Shown here: positions 37,361-46,002 of the stretch, in pieces | Layout: the number at the start of each line of letters is the position of its first letter | Position numbering within the stretch: the first letter of the stretch is position 1 | Assembly: GCF_017794765.1 (NCBI RefSeq) | Contig: NZ_CP051236.1 | Location: 989,307 to 1,053,306 of the forward strand | Origin: Nitratireductor sp. | Lineage (GTDB): Bacteria > Pseudomonadota > Alphaproteobacteria > Rhizobiales > Rhizobiaceae | DNA length: 64,000 nucleotides | Direction: 5' to 3' | Program-made: the position numbers and the translations under genes | Notes under the pieces: model-generated | Told to the model about the DNA's origin: nothing | The model's input: only the letters and a program-made list of their open reading frames with translations | Databases searched by the model: none

Positions 37361-38353
37361 TCAGTAAGGGCAGGCGTTGTCGCTGAGGTAGTCATGCACC
37401 TCGATTTCGCCGTCGATGATTTTCTGTTTGGCTTCTTCGACCGCCGTTTTCATCTCGGCGGTGATCAAAGCCTCATTGTGCTCGTCCACTGCGTAGCCAA
37501 CGCCGTCCTCGGCCAGTCCCAAATTCTGCAGGCCATAGGAAAATTCACCGTTCTTGGCGTCCATGAAGGCATTGTAGACGGCGACGTCCACCTGCTTGAC
37601 CATGGAGGTCAGAACATGGCCGGGATGCAGGCCGTTCTGGTTGGAATCGACGCCAATGCCGAGCTTGCCGGCATCCGCAGCTGCCTGGAGCACGCCAACA
37701 CCGGTGCCGCCTGCCGCATGATAGATCACGTCCGCACCCTGGTCGATCTGCGTGCGGGTGATCTCGCCGCCTTTTGTCGGGTCGTTCCATGCGGACGGCG
37801 TGTCGCCCGTGTAGTTGCGGATCACCTTCGCGTCGGAGCGGGCAGCCTTGGCGCCGCCGACATAGCCGCATTCGAACTTGCCGATGAGCGGAACCTGCAT
37901 GCCGCCGACGAAGCCGACCGTGCCGGTCTCCGAGGCGAGTGCGGCCAGCATGCCGACGAGATAGGAGCCTTCCTGCTCCTTGAAGGTCACGGAGCGCACA
38001 TTGGGTGCGTCGACCGCGTCATCGATGATGGTGAAATCGGTGTCGGGATATTCCGGGGCGACCTTCTTCAGGTAGTCGACCCAGGTGAAGCCGGCCATGA
38101 CGATGGGGTTGCGCCCGTTCTCGGCAAAACGGCGAAGGGCCTGCTCGCGCTGGGCATCGTTGGAGATTTCGAATTCGACATACTCGATCCCGGTTTCTTC
38201 CTTGAACCGCTCGGCGCCGTTATAGGCTGCCTCGTTGAAGGATTTGTCGAACTTGCCACCCAGATCGTAGATGAGAGCCGGAGCGATGTCTTCCGCGAAT
38301 GCGTTGGCGGATAGTGCGGTGGCGGCCAGAAGGCCGAGAACAATACGCTTCAT
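37361..38353 (-). CDS. BMP family ABC transporter substrate-binding protein
   Basis: A 330-residue periplasmic binding protein of the PnrA/BMP family, which usually binds nucleosides. The Sec signal is LGLLAATALSANAFA. The ligand-binding first loop is LGGKFDKSFNEAAYNGAERF and a later landmark is FVGGMQVPLIGKFECGYVGG. No permease or ATPase gene lies next to it, so it is an orphan within the window. I chose ATG 38353 rather than the longer frame. The C-terminus carries two Cys (NACPY is the end). Confidence 0.9.
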   Translation of the reverse strand: MKRIVLGLLAATALSANAFAEDIAPALIYDLGGKFDKSFNEAAYNGAERFKEETGIEYVEFEISNDAQREQALRRFAENGRNPIVMAGFTWVDYLKKVAPEYPDTDFTIIDDAVDAPNVRSVTFKEQEGSYLVGMLAALASETGTVGFVGGMQVPLIGKFECGYVGGAKAARSDAKVIRNYTGDTPSAWNDPTKGGEITRTQIDQGADVIYHAAGGTGVGVLQAAADAGKLGIGVDSNQNGLHPGHVLTSMVKQVDVAVYNAFMDAKNGEFSYGLQNLGLAEDGVGYAVDEHNEALITAEMKTAVEEAKQKIIDGEIEVHDYLSDNACPY

Positions 38354-38629
38354 GTGATCCACACCCTGTCGGTTGTCTTGCGTTTCTGTCTGCGCCGCAT
38401 GAACGGGCAGCCTCAAATGGCAGATCCGCTCAAGCGCTCCTGCGAGCGTCCCGCAACGGCCGTGGACCATCGGGAACGGCATGGAGAAAGTCTTCCGCTC
38501 TCCCCTTATGGGCACTCTTGCACGGCTGAAATGAAAATTCACGCGGAATTTTGACCGTTCGGAAAAACGACTTGAGATGGTCTTGCAGGCTGCGCTGCAA
38601 CCGAAGCAGTGTCAGGCTCTTTGCTGCAT

Positions 38630-38941
38630 TCAGACAAGAACAGTCCGTCGTCGCCGGTAGCCGGCGATGTAGAAAATGAGGGAAAGAGCGAAGAAGACCA
38701 GCCAGCCCGGAAAGGTCAGGATCTGAACGATCAAGGGATCCCAGATGAAGGGAAGTGTGTAGCGTTGGATAATCGCCTGCGACAGATTGAGGGTGTCGGG
38801 TGATGCTGCGTACCAGCTTTCGCCCAGTGGAGTGAACGTCAGGGCGTCAGCCGCGATGGAGCGTGTCGCGTCGATCACGGCCATGACGACGGCGATTGCA
38901 AGAGCAACAAGAGCCAGTATCCGAAAGAACAGACGAAACAT
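38630..38941 (-). CDS. Small membrane protein of unknown function
   Basis: A 103-residue hydrophobic protein. There are two predicted membrane helices, at about 5-25 (IALVALAIAVVMAVI-like) and about 73-93 (FPGWLVFFALSLIFYIAG), with a loop of about 45 residues between them and a basic C-terminus (RRRRTVLV). It resembles small PetM-of-oxidoreductase/membrane hypothetical proteins of Hyphomicrobiales that I cannot name. It probably has its own promoter, since 276 bases separate it from the BMP gene start. Confidence 0.7.
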   Translation of the reverse strand: MFRLFFRILALVALAIAVVMAVIDATRSIAADALTFTPLGESWYAASPDTLNLSQAIIQRYTLPFIWDPLIVQILTFPGWLVFFALSLIFYIAGYRRRRTVLV

Positions 38942-39111
38942 TCAGGCCTCACCTCTGTGCCGCTGCCGGCATGGATCGCCAAACAAAAAACGAACCGTGC
39001 GAGACATAGGCCCGGCGGCCAGACTTGGCAATCGCCTTACAGAAAGTTGAGCGTATTGGAGGGCTGTGCGCAGGAAAGTGCGGCAAATTGCAAAACTGTC
39101 ACAGACTGGAC

Positions 39112-39140
39112 TTGGCATTCTCGATCAGATCGACTAGATG
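39112..39140 (+). promoter_or_regulatory. Predicted promoter of tRNA-Ser
   Basis: TTGGCA (39112-39117) and TAGATG (39135-39140) are spaced by 17 bases, placing a start about 24 bases before the mature tRNA 5' end. Sigma-70-like; the -10 box is imperfect. Confidence 0.45.
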
Positions 39141-39170
39141 ACCCTCGCGCGGAAGATAAAGCTGCGCCGT

Positions 39171-39260
39171 GGAGAGGTGGCCGAGTGGTTGAAGGCGCAC
39201 GCCTGGAACGCGTGTATACGGGAAACCGTATCGAGGGTTCGAATCCCTCTCTCTCCGCCA
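39171..39260 (+). tRNA. tRNA-Ser (anticodon GGA)
   Basis: A 90-base class II tRNA. Acceptor GGAGAGG pairs with TCTCTCC before the G discriminator and an encoded CCA (39258-39260). The anticodon arm is CACGC-CTGGAAC-GCGTG, giving anticodon GGA. A long variable arm (TATACGGGAAACCGTA) and T-loop GGTTCGAATCC are typical of tRNA-Ser. Its 3' end borders the phage-like genes of the next region, as integration sites often do. Confidence 0.97.
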
Positions 39261-39335
39261 TTTCCTACCGGGTCTGTAGCCGGTCGCCGCTTTTTGGATT
39301 TTTGTCAGCGCTTTTTAGACCAGCCACAACTCTTT

Positions 39336-39368
39336 GAAGCCCCCTCAAAGGGTGTTTGAAGGGGCTTC
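39336..39368. terminator. Bidirectional stem-loop between tRNA-Ser and the Dam-like gene
   Basis: GAAGCCCC plus TCAAA at 39336-39349 pairs with TTTGA plus GGGGCTTC at 39355-39368, forming a long imperfect stem with a short loop. It could end transcription of the Dam-like gene (minus strand) and of the tRNA. Confidence 0.6.
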
Positions 39369-39371
39369 TGA

Positions 39372-40292
39372 TCAACCTTGATCTTCGGCCGAGAAAATAA
39401 TCAGTTCCTTCGCCCTCGTACCGTTGCCGGCTGAGATGGAATAGGTCAGCTCGGCGCCCTCCATATCAAACCCTGAGAACAGTTCCCGGATCTGCGGCAC
39501 ATCGTTGATCGAGAGGATGAACCGTCCCTTAAGCTGGCCGAGCCGATCGGCCATGAGGGCGAACTGGTCGCGGTCGAACAGGGCGCGGCCGTAGTCGCCC
39601 TCCGAGCCGTAATAAGGCGGGTCGAGATAGAAGAGCGTATCCGGCCGATCATAGCGCTCGATGAAGTCCAGCCAGTCCAGGTTCTCGATGATCACGCCCG
39701 CAAGGCGCTCATGCGCCTCCTCCAGCATGGGAGCGAGCCGCGTGAGGTTGAAGCGCGACGGGCCGTCCCGGTTCACGCCAAAATTCTGCCCGGCCACCTT
39801 GCCACCGAACGCCAGGCGCTGGAGGTAGAGAAAGCGGCCGGCGCGCTCCAGATCGGTCAGCGTTGCGGGGTCGCTCGCCTTCAGACGTTCGAACTCGCGG
39901 CGTGAGGTGATCTGGAAGCGAAGCGTGTCCATGAACTGCGGATAGTGGCGCTGAAGGATGCGGAAGAGATTCACCACTTCGCCATTGCGGTCGTTGATGA
40001 TCTCGGCGTGGGGCATCAGCTTCCTGCGGAAGAAGACGCCGCCCATACCGACGAACGGCTCCGCGTAAAGTGAATGAGGCGTAGCGGCGATGCGCTCGCA
40101 CAGACGGCGGGCGAGAGCGTATTTGCCTCCGATGTAGCCGGCGACGGGCCGGACGGGAGCGACGGTTATGCTTATATGCTGTCGGGCGGGATTGGTTGGG
40201 CGACTTGACCCGCTGCCGGGGCTTTCCGGCCCCGTTTCACGATGAAGAGTTGATTTCGACTTGTGTCCCCTGGAATTGAAGAGATGGGACAT
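39372..40292 (-). CDS. DNA adenine methylase, Dam/D12 class (phage type)
   Basis: A 306-residue N6-adenine methyltransferase. The SAM motif is AEPFVGMGGVFF, the catalytic motif DPPY appears in FYLDPPYYGSE, and the conserved PVAGYIGGKYALARRL opens the domain at about residue 48. The first 44 residues are non-conserved and Ser/Arg-rich, so the true start may differ, although no better ATG, GTG or TTG lies inside. Dam-like genes of this sort travel with Mu-type prophages of rhizobia. No paired restriction enzyme is nearby. Confidence 0.87.
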   Translation of the reverse strand: MSHLFNSRGHKSKSTLHRETGPESPGSGSSRPTNPARQHISITVAPVRPVAGYIGGKYALARRLCERIAATPHSLYAEPFVGMGGVFFRRKLMPHAEIINDRNGEVVNLFRILQRHYPQFMDTLRFQITSRREFERLKASDPATLTDLERAGRFLYLQRLAFGGKVAGQNFGVNRDGPSRFNLTRLAPMLEEAHERLAGVIIENLDWLDFIERYDRPDTLFYLDPPYYGSEGDYGRALFDRDQFALMADRLGQLKGRFILSINDVPQIRELFSGFDMEGAELTYSISAGNGTRAKELIIFSAEDQG

Positions 40293-40525
40293 GAGATGTG
40301 CGTCCGACGTTCACCTTGACATGCTTCTGCATGTCGAATTTCCATTGCGTTTTAGACATTGCCGAGACCGGCTCGTTCCGAGAGGACCGGTGTTTGGCGC
40401 TGACGTCGTGCAAGCGGCTGACCGCGGGCGCGGACATGTCTCGTAAGAGTGCGTTCTCGCGTTGCCGGTACGCATGACCGGATAGCAAAGGCCAGAGCAG
40501 CCTGGCGAACCGCCAGCGCCACGCA

Positions 40526-40813
40526 TCACGCGGTTTCCTTCCGTTGGGCGGATGAAGGCTTGCCGCGCGAAGACGCATATTCAGCTTTGAGGATGCGGTT
40601 GCGGGTTATCGGGTACCGATCCGCAGAGACGTTTTCGACGGGCTGGCCGATGAAATCGGCAATTGCCCTTTCGGCTCTCTCGTTCGGCCGCGTCCAGATA
40701 TTCTTGACGCTGGAAGCGGCAAACCCATAGTGCGTCGCTAGGGCGGCGAGTGTCATGCCCTCTCGTCGTAGATGGGCAAGGATTGAATGACGGTCCCAAG
40801 CGGGATTGGTCAT
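40526..40813 (-). CDS. Ner/Nlp-like winged-helix regulator (Mu phage type)
   Basis: A 95-residue DNA-binding protein of the family that includes phage Mu Ner and SfsB/Nlp. The motif WDRHSILAHLRREGMTLAAL (residues 5-24) followed by YGFAASSVKNIWTRP is the helix-turn-helix. Ner shuts down early transcription in Mu. Start ATG 40813 is chosen for the GAGGAAAAG site upstream. It is probably the leftover of an integrated phage, since no transposase or structural genes accompany it. Confidence 0.82.
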   Translation of the reverse strand: MTNPAWDRHSILAHLRREGMTLAALATHYGFAASSVKNIWTRPNERAERAIADFIGQPVENVSADRYPITRNRILKAEYASSRGKPSSAQRKETA

Positions 40814-41035
40814 CGGCTTTTCCTCAAGAAGCGTGCGCTGCAACATCAATTTGATTTGGTTGCTATCCGGGGTGATGGAGAGTTGCTAAGCAACGCAGTA
40901 AGCCTGCAACCACACTCGCTGGACGATTGGATTATTTAAAGACGGGCCTCGGTCGTTACCTCGACCTACGAGACTGCTCAGATCCCAATCTCTCCAGAAA
41001 ATGTAGCGGTGGAGGCTTCCCGCCTGTACAATGTC

Positions 41036-42238
41036 CTAGTTACGATCAATCCCTTGCGAAACGCGATCCCGTGCAAAGCGCACCCAATCGAGCCGCTTTT
41101 CCGGAACAAGGCCGTAATTGTAGAAGTTCACTGCATTAGCGCCTGCGGTAATAGCCGCATCGACCCGCGCTGCAAGGGCCGCAGCGTTCTCCATCTCGGG
41201 GTAGTAAAGACGCAAGCCGACACCCAGGAAACTGTCGGTGGGTACGACGCTGCGCGCATTCTCGAAAAGCGTCCTCACTGTTTCGGGCGCCATGGAATAG
41301 CAGCACAGAATGACCCCATCGCAAGCGCGAACTGCATCATGCAGGTCGACGCCACCAAGCCATCCATCGGCCAGATCGATCAGCAGAACACGCGTTTCCG
41401 GATGCGTGGCCTCCCGGATTTCGGCAATCAGTGAGGTTACGGGTTCGCTACGCCAGTCGAGGAAGGCCCGGAGATCGGCATGAGCGTTGAATGCATCCAG
41501 ACCAAGCTCGGGAAAATCAGGAAACTGCTTTTCGGGAATCTCACGCGCGCACATCTCGGCTATGAAGCCGGCGACTGTTCCACGTGCGGCCTCGACATTG
41601 ATCCCTGCCGACTGTGCTCGTGCCGTGCAATGCCGGCAGAAACACAGCGACAGCAGGAAGTCGTCCTCCGGATTGAGGCCGACACCATCCTTCTCGTGGT
41701 GATACTCGTGCGCGAACCCCATGAAGTTCGGGCTCTCAAGTTCGATCATGTCCGGCCGATACCGCGCGCTGACGTCCCGGACGAGCGTCGTTACATAGGT
41801 ACGCGCCGCCGGGCTGGAAGGGCAAAGATTGTAGTAGTTCGGGTTCCCGAAGGCATTGCGGGTAACATGCTCGGGATGCGCCGTGCCCAGGCGCGTGTTG
41901 TGCAGACAGACTGTCCAGCACGAAACCTTGACGCCTGTTTGCTCGCGCGCGCCGATAAGTGCACTGAGGATGTCGCCCCTCTCGGCAACATTCCGCGCCA
42001 CGAGCGGTCTGATCTCCATGTCGGCCCATAACGCCTCGTTCGGCTCGAAGTAGATTGTCCCATCCTCGGGAAAATAGGCCTTCTGGTGCGGACTGCGCGG
42101 CTGGAGAAAACGGCCGGCATGATAGGAGGTTGCAAGGCTGATCGTGTTAAGCCCTGCGCGGTCCCGCAGATCAGCAATGGTGCGCTCTACCCCCTGATCC
42201 TGAACGTCCCACGGATAGGTCCACATCGAAAGGTGCAT
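41036..42238 (-). CDS. Uncharacterised 400-residue protein, probable TIM-barrel enzyme
   Basis: Last gene of the nine-gene operon. It starts at ATG 42238 with a GGAGG site. I do not recognise the family with certainty; the pattern of strands ending in conserved acidic or His residues (MIELESPNFMGFAHEYHHEK, VLLIDLADGWLGG, AVNFYNYGLVP) suggests a TIM barrel like those of glycoside hydrolases. A cluster of Cys (LCFCRHCTARA, about 197-208) may bind metal. No signal peptide is visible, so it is probably cytosolic. It is predicted to act on the transported compound or on a product of it. Confidence 0.75.
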   Translation of the reverse strand: MHLSMWTYPWDVQDQGVERTIADLRDRAGLNTISLATSYHAGRFLQPRSPHQKAYFPEDGTIYFEPNEALWADMEIRPLVARNVAERGDILSALIGAREQTGVKVSCWTVCLHNTRLGTAHPEHVTRNAFGNPNYYNLCPSSPAARTYVTTLVRDVSARYRPDMIELESPNFMGFAHEYHHEKDGVGLNPEDDFLLSLCFCRHCTARAQSAGINVEAARGTVAGFIAEMCAREIPEKQFPDFPELGLDAFNAHADLRAFLDWRSEPVTSLIAEIREATHPETRVLLIDLADGWLGGVDLHDAVRACDGVILCCYSMAPETVRTLFENARSVVPTDSFLGVGLRLYYPEMENAAALAARVDAAITAGANAVNFYNYGLVPEKRLDWVRFARDRVSQGIDRN

Positions 42239-42282
42239 TGTCGATCCTCCATATGTTTCGGTAGTGACTGCCCAAAGCGTGT

Positions 42283-43296
42283 TCAGGACTCCAGCGTCTC
42301 GGCTACCTGCATCAGGCAATCGCCTGCCTGACTGTCGCAATGAAGGCGATGGGAGATGACGACGCCCGCCTCGGCGAAATGCAACGCTTCCTCGGCCATG
42401 TCTATCCGTTCGAGGTCGTGGTACCAGCCGGCGAGATCGCCCGCTGCAACGCGCGCGCCGAGTCGGACGGCGGGTTCGAACCAACCGCGGCGCGTGGCAT
42501 GGATGCCCTGACTGTGACGTGACAGCGAAAGAAACTGGAGCGGAGGGGTTTTGTCTTCAAGCGGGGTGGAAAGCACCGGAGCGGAGACTAGGCCGAGCGC
42601 AAGAAGGAGGCGGTCGATTGCTCCAGCGGTAAAGGCCATGCTCTCGGGCGTGACCGTGCCGCCACCACCGAACTCACCGGAGAGGCCGATCGCCCCTGCT
42701 CGACCCGCCGCGCCCATCGAGGTTGGCGCGGCTTGCCCGTTGTCGGCGACGAAGGCGTGGGCGGCCCCCATCCTTCGCATGAGATCGAGCGAACGCTCGA
42801 AACGCTTGGTCTCTGCCTGCCGCTCCATCAGGAGGCACGGCAGATGCGCCATGGACGTTCCGCCAGAGTGCAGATCGAATACCACGTCGTGACGCGGGAA
42901 CAGTTCGTGCTCGAGAAAATGAGCGATCCGCTCGGTCGGCGTTCCCGCTGGATCGCCTGGAAACGCGCGGTTGAGGTTCCCCCCGTCGAGTGGCGAGCAG
43001 CGGCGTGCAGCCATGACCGCCGGCCGGTTCACAACCGGCAGCACGGTCACGGTTCCGCTGATTTCAAGCGTCTGCAATCGACGCATGAGCCGGGCAAGCT
43101 GAAGTTCGCCCTCATACTCGTCGCCATGATTGCCGGCCATCAGGAGCAGACTCGCACCCTCTCCCCTGCGCACCCGCAGATAGGGAACGCGGATCTGGTA
43201 GTAGGGCGACCGGTCCACCGAGTAGGGAACCGACAGAAAGCCAGGCTGGACGCCCTCGGCCTCAAAATCGATGGAATGAAAAACGCCCGTATGCAT
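42283..43296 (-). CDS. Succinylglutamate desuccinylase/aspartoacylase family deacylase
   Basis: A 337-residue zinc carboxypeptidase-like (M14) hydrolase. Zinc ligands are in MAGNHGDEYEGE (His, Glu) and VFDLHSGG (His), with the likely catalytic Glu in GLSGEFGGGG. This family removes N-acyl groups from amino acids; DoeB-type N-acetyl-diaminobutyrate deacetylases are among the nearest relatives in style. In this operon it probably frees an amino acid from an acyl conjugate. The identity of the acyl group is unknown. Confidence 0.85.
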   Translation of the reverse strand: MHTGVFHSIDFEAEGVQPGFLSVPYSVDRSPYYQIRVPYLRVRRGEGASLLLMAGNHGDEYEGELQLARLMRRLQTLEISGTVTVLPVVNRPAVMAARRCSPLDGGNLNRAFPGDPAGTPTERIAHFLEHELFPRHDVVFDLHSGGTSMAHLPCLLMERQAETKRFERSLDLMRRMGAAHAFVADNGQAAPTSMGAAGRAGAIGLSGEFGGGGTVTPESMAFTAGAIDRLLLALGLVSAPVLSTPLEDKTPPLQFLSLSRHSQGIHATRRGWFEPAVRLGARVAAGDLAGWYHDLERIDMAEEALHFAEAGVVISHRLHCDSQAGDCLMQVAETLES

Positions 43297-43350
43297 GGCT
43301 GGTCTCCGGTCGCCAGATCTGAAGCCGGCGCGCGAGCCGCCGGCCGGTTG

Positions 43351-43665
43351 TTAAACTGCGGCGACAGCCGTCATTTCGACGCGCAGGTCAGGGTCGGCAA
43401 GACGTGCCTCCACGCAGGCGCGGGCCGGCGGGTTCTCAGGGTTGATCCAGGCATCATAGACGCTGTTCATCGCATCGAAATCAATAATCGAAGGCAGGAA
43501 CACATTGACGGCCAGAAGCCTGGAGCGGTCGGTGCCGGCTTCAGCCAGAAGCGCATCCAGCTTCCGCAGAACATCTGCTGTCTGATCCTCGATGCTCGCC
43601 TTTCGGTTATCGGGCACTTGCCCTGCAATGTGGACTAGACCGCCATAGACGACGGCCTGGCTCAT
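43351..43665 (-). CDS. RidA family enamine/imine deaminase
   Basis: A 104-residue Rid-family protein. The conserved Arg lies in PARACVEARL and the family strand GLVHIAGQVPD is present. Rid proteins hydrolyse reactive enamine/imine intermediates released by PLP dehydratases such as serine/threonine dehydratase. Its position directly after the D-serine-dehydratase-like gene fits that job. I chose ATG 43665 (MSQAVVYGG) over the longer frame. Confidence 0.88.
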   Translation of the reverse strand: MSQAVVYGGLVHIAGQVPDNRKASIEDQTADVLRKLDALLAEAGTDRSRLLAVNVFLPSIIDFDAMNSVYDAWINPENPPARACVEARLADPDLRVEMTAVAAV

Positions 43666-43739
43666 TCGAGATCCTTTCTGGTAGCGCATGATCATTCTTC
43701 TAAAATTCCTTCTTTGCTTGGGTAAGGGTTTGAACCGTT

Positions 43740-45053
43740 TCAGCCGAAGTTGGTGAGATAGGCCGCAACCACGCAATGATCGTCGTCTAGACCGTACACG
43801 ATTGCGTGCCGGTCAAGGCAGGTGCAGGGATGCGAGATGCCGAACTCCACCACATCACCGACACGCAGATCGACGCCACCTCCCAGAGAAACGAAGGCAT
43901 GCTGATCGTTGAGCGCGGTGACGTGAACCGTGTCGGCGAGCGCCGTATTTGTACCGTCGCGATAGAACGCCAGCGGGCGCGGCAGGCCCTGATCGGCCGC
44001 CACATCGCGCAGGCCCATTCCGCAAACGGCAAGCCCTGGCTCTGGCCGCGAAAGAACCTCGGCCCAGACGCGAAGCGCGGGGCGAAAACCGCTGGTCGCC
44101 GAAACCGCTTTGCCGCCAATCACGAAACCGGAGCGGTCATCGAGACCGGTGAGGCCGCGTTCATAAATACCGTGATCATGAAAGAAGATTGCGCCGCTGC
44201 GCAAGACCAGAACCGCGTTTGGGTCTGCAACGATCGCCGATTTCAGGCCGCGAACCACCATGTCGAAGTAAACCGATCCGCCGGCGGTGACGATCATCGG
44301 GCGCTCCGGTCCGAGCCGCTGGCGCAGGGCAGAAATGAGCGTTGCCGAGCGTTCGACCAGAGTCGAAATGCGCAGCGCCGTCTCAGCCGCATCGGGCGTT
44401 GCAGCAACGCCTTCATAAGCCGCGACGCCGGCAAGCCGGAAGGTAGCGGTTTCGCGTTCGAGAATGGCGTCTGCAAGTTGCAGCGCGGCCTCGCTGGAGC
44501 GGAGTCCGCCGCGGGCAGCGCCCAGCTCGACCAGAAGTCCAAGCGGCGGAAGATCAGTTGAAGTCGACCACGCAGATGAGAGCGCCTCCATCATCTCTAA
44601 TGAATCGACGAAGATCGAAACGTCAGCATCGGGATAGGCGGAAAGCAGGTAGGCGAGCCGTCTCGCCGCGGCCCGGCCACCGATCTCGTTTGCAAGGATC
44701 AGGCGGCGGAAGCCCCCCTTGAGCATGACCGAGGTCTGACGAATGTCGGCGACCGTGACACCCGATGCCCCGGCTTCAACGAGACGGGCGGCGATGGTCG
44801 GCGACATCGGCGTCTTGGCATGCGGTGCGATCTCGACCCCCTGCTCGCGCACATAGGTCATCATCAGATCAACATTGCTGGCGAAAGCCGCTTCATCGAG
44901 CGAGATCAATGGCAATGACATGTCGCCATCGAAGGGTTTCCAGCCCTGTCCGGCGATGGCGCTGAGGCGAAGACCGGGATGGCCTGCGGGATAGCCGCGA
45001 ACGCGGTCATCGATGACGGGATCGCTCGCATTGGTGAGCGTGGCGTCAGACAT
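43740..45053 (-). CDS. PLP-dependent D-serine dehydratase/D-threonine aldolase-like enzyme
   Basis: A 437-residue fold type III PLP enzyme. The PLP Lys is in EIAPHAKTPMSP (about 80) near the barrel start. A C-terminal beta domain has the metal-binding pair His-Cys in GISHPCTCLDRHAI, as in DSD1-type D-serine dehydratase and D-threonine aldolase. Family members either dehydrate D-serine/3-hydroxyaspartate or cleave D-threonine. RidA next door favours the dehydratase reaction. I chose ATG 45053; the preceding gene's stop overlaps by 8 bases. Confidence 0.87.
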   Translation of the reverse strand: MSDATLTNASDPVIDDRVRGYPAGHPGLRLSAIAGQGWKPFDGDMSLPLISLDEAAFASNVDLMMTYVREQGVEIAPHAKTPMSPTIAARLVEAGASGVTVADIRQTSVMLKGGFRRLILANEIGGRAAARRLAYLLSAYPDADVSIFVDSLEMMEALSSAWSTSTDLPPLGLLVELGAARGGLRSSEAALQLADAILERETATFRLAGVAAYEGVAATPDAAETALRISTLVERSATLISALRQRLGPERPMIVTAGGSVYFDMVVRGLKSAIVADPNAVLVLRSGAIFFHDHGIYERGLTGLDDRSGFVIGGKAVSATSGFRPALRVWAEVLSRPEPGLAVCGMGLRDVAADQGLPRPLAFYRDGTNTALADTVHVTALNDQHAFVSLGGGVDLRVGDVVEFGISHPCTCLDRHAIVYGLDDDHCVVAAYLTNFG

Positions 45054-46002
45054 GGGTAGGGTCCTGTGAAGTCTGTGAAGGCGACAGGTGGAGGCGATAG
45101 ATGCGGTTTGCCGTCGAGAAAAACAGGGCCTCCTGCTCATCTGGCGAAAGGCTGGCGGCAATGGTTCTGAACGCGTCGTAAAGCGCATTGAAGTCCGCAT
45201 GCAGACCCGCAACGGGAAAATCGCTGGCGAACATGGCCCGCTTCGGCCCGAAACAGGCGATACAGTGGTCGATCACCAGGCGCAGACTTTCGACCGTCCA
45301 ATCGTGATCATAGGCCACGGGGTTGGAGATCTTGATTACGATGTTCGGCGCGGCAGAAAGCTCTGTAAGCCCGTCGCGCCAGAGCATCATGCCTTCTTCG
45401 CTGCGATCCACCGGACTACCGCAATGGTTGAGCACGAATCGGGTGTCAGGATAATCAGCGATCAGGCGCAGGGCCTCCTTCATCTGCCATGGGAAAAGCA
45501 GAAGATCGAAACTGAGGCCGAGCTCGGTTGCTCTGGAAAGCCCTTCGCGCCAGCGCCGGTCGCTCATAATGCCTTCTCGGGAGGCAAAGCTTTTTTTCGG
45601 ATCGGGATGCCAGCTCACGATATCGCGAATGCCGACCACAGCCTGGTTTTCGGCCTCCCGTTCAAGCAGGTCCGGTGCTTCCTTCGCCGACAGCGGCACG
45701 CGCGCCACATAGCGGGCAGCGACACCGAGACGCCTGTCGAGACTGTCGAGCCAAGAGGTTTCCTCAAGCGGAAAGTCATCCGACCAGCCGGCCTCGACAT
45801 GAACGGAGGCAACGATGTTCTGCCCGGCCGCGTCGCGCAGGTACTCGCGTACGCCGTAATTGCGCCGGATCGGCGCTATGTTGCCGAACACCATTTCGTT
45901 CTCGCCGGCCTCCGGCGGCGCAAGCCATGGATGCCGGCCGAGCGACAGATCCCACAGATGGTGGTGCGGATCGATGATCGGCCCCCCGTAACCACAACTC
46001 AT
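45046..46002 (-). CDS. Amidohydrolase 2 family protein
   Basis: A 318-residue metal-dependent hydrolase of the Amidohydro_2 (PF04909) type. The N-terminal metal site is IIDPHHHLWDLS, further ligands are near VLNHCGSP and the catalytic Asp is in FASDFPVAG. Relatives include lactonases and decarboxylases as well as amidases. The ATG overlaps the permease stop (ATGA). Substrate unknown; a sugar-lactone or amide is plausible given the sugar-type transporter. Confidence 0.85.
   Translation of the reverse strand: MSCGYGGPIIDPHHHLWDLSLGRHPWLAPPEAGENEMVFGNIAPIRRNYGVREYLRDAAGQNIVASVHVEAGWSDDFPLEETSWLDSLDRRLGVAARYVARVPLSAKEAPDLLEREAENQAVVGIRDIVSWHPDPKKSFASREGIMSDRRWREGLSRATELGLSFDLLLFPWQMKEALRLIADYPDTRFVLNHCGSPVDRSEEGMMLWRDGLTELSAAPNIVIKISNPVAYDHDWTVESLRLVIDHCIACFGPKRAMFASDFPVAGLHADFNALYDAFRTIAASLSPDEQEALFFSTANRIYRLHLSPSQTSQDPTHV

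Noticed and set aside
39037..39261. Minus-strand open frame starting [10 protein letters not shown]
   Set aside because: It is the antisense of tRNA-Ser, a well-known false protein; the tRNA explains the sequence.
40237..40362. Possible 40-residue ORF MSKTQWKFDMQKHV upstream of the Dam-like gene
   Set aside because: It has a weak ribosome site and overlaps the start of the Dam-like gene in another frame; no further support.
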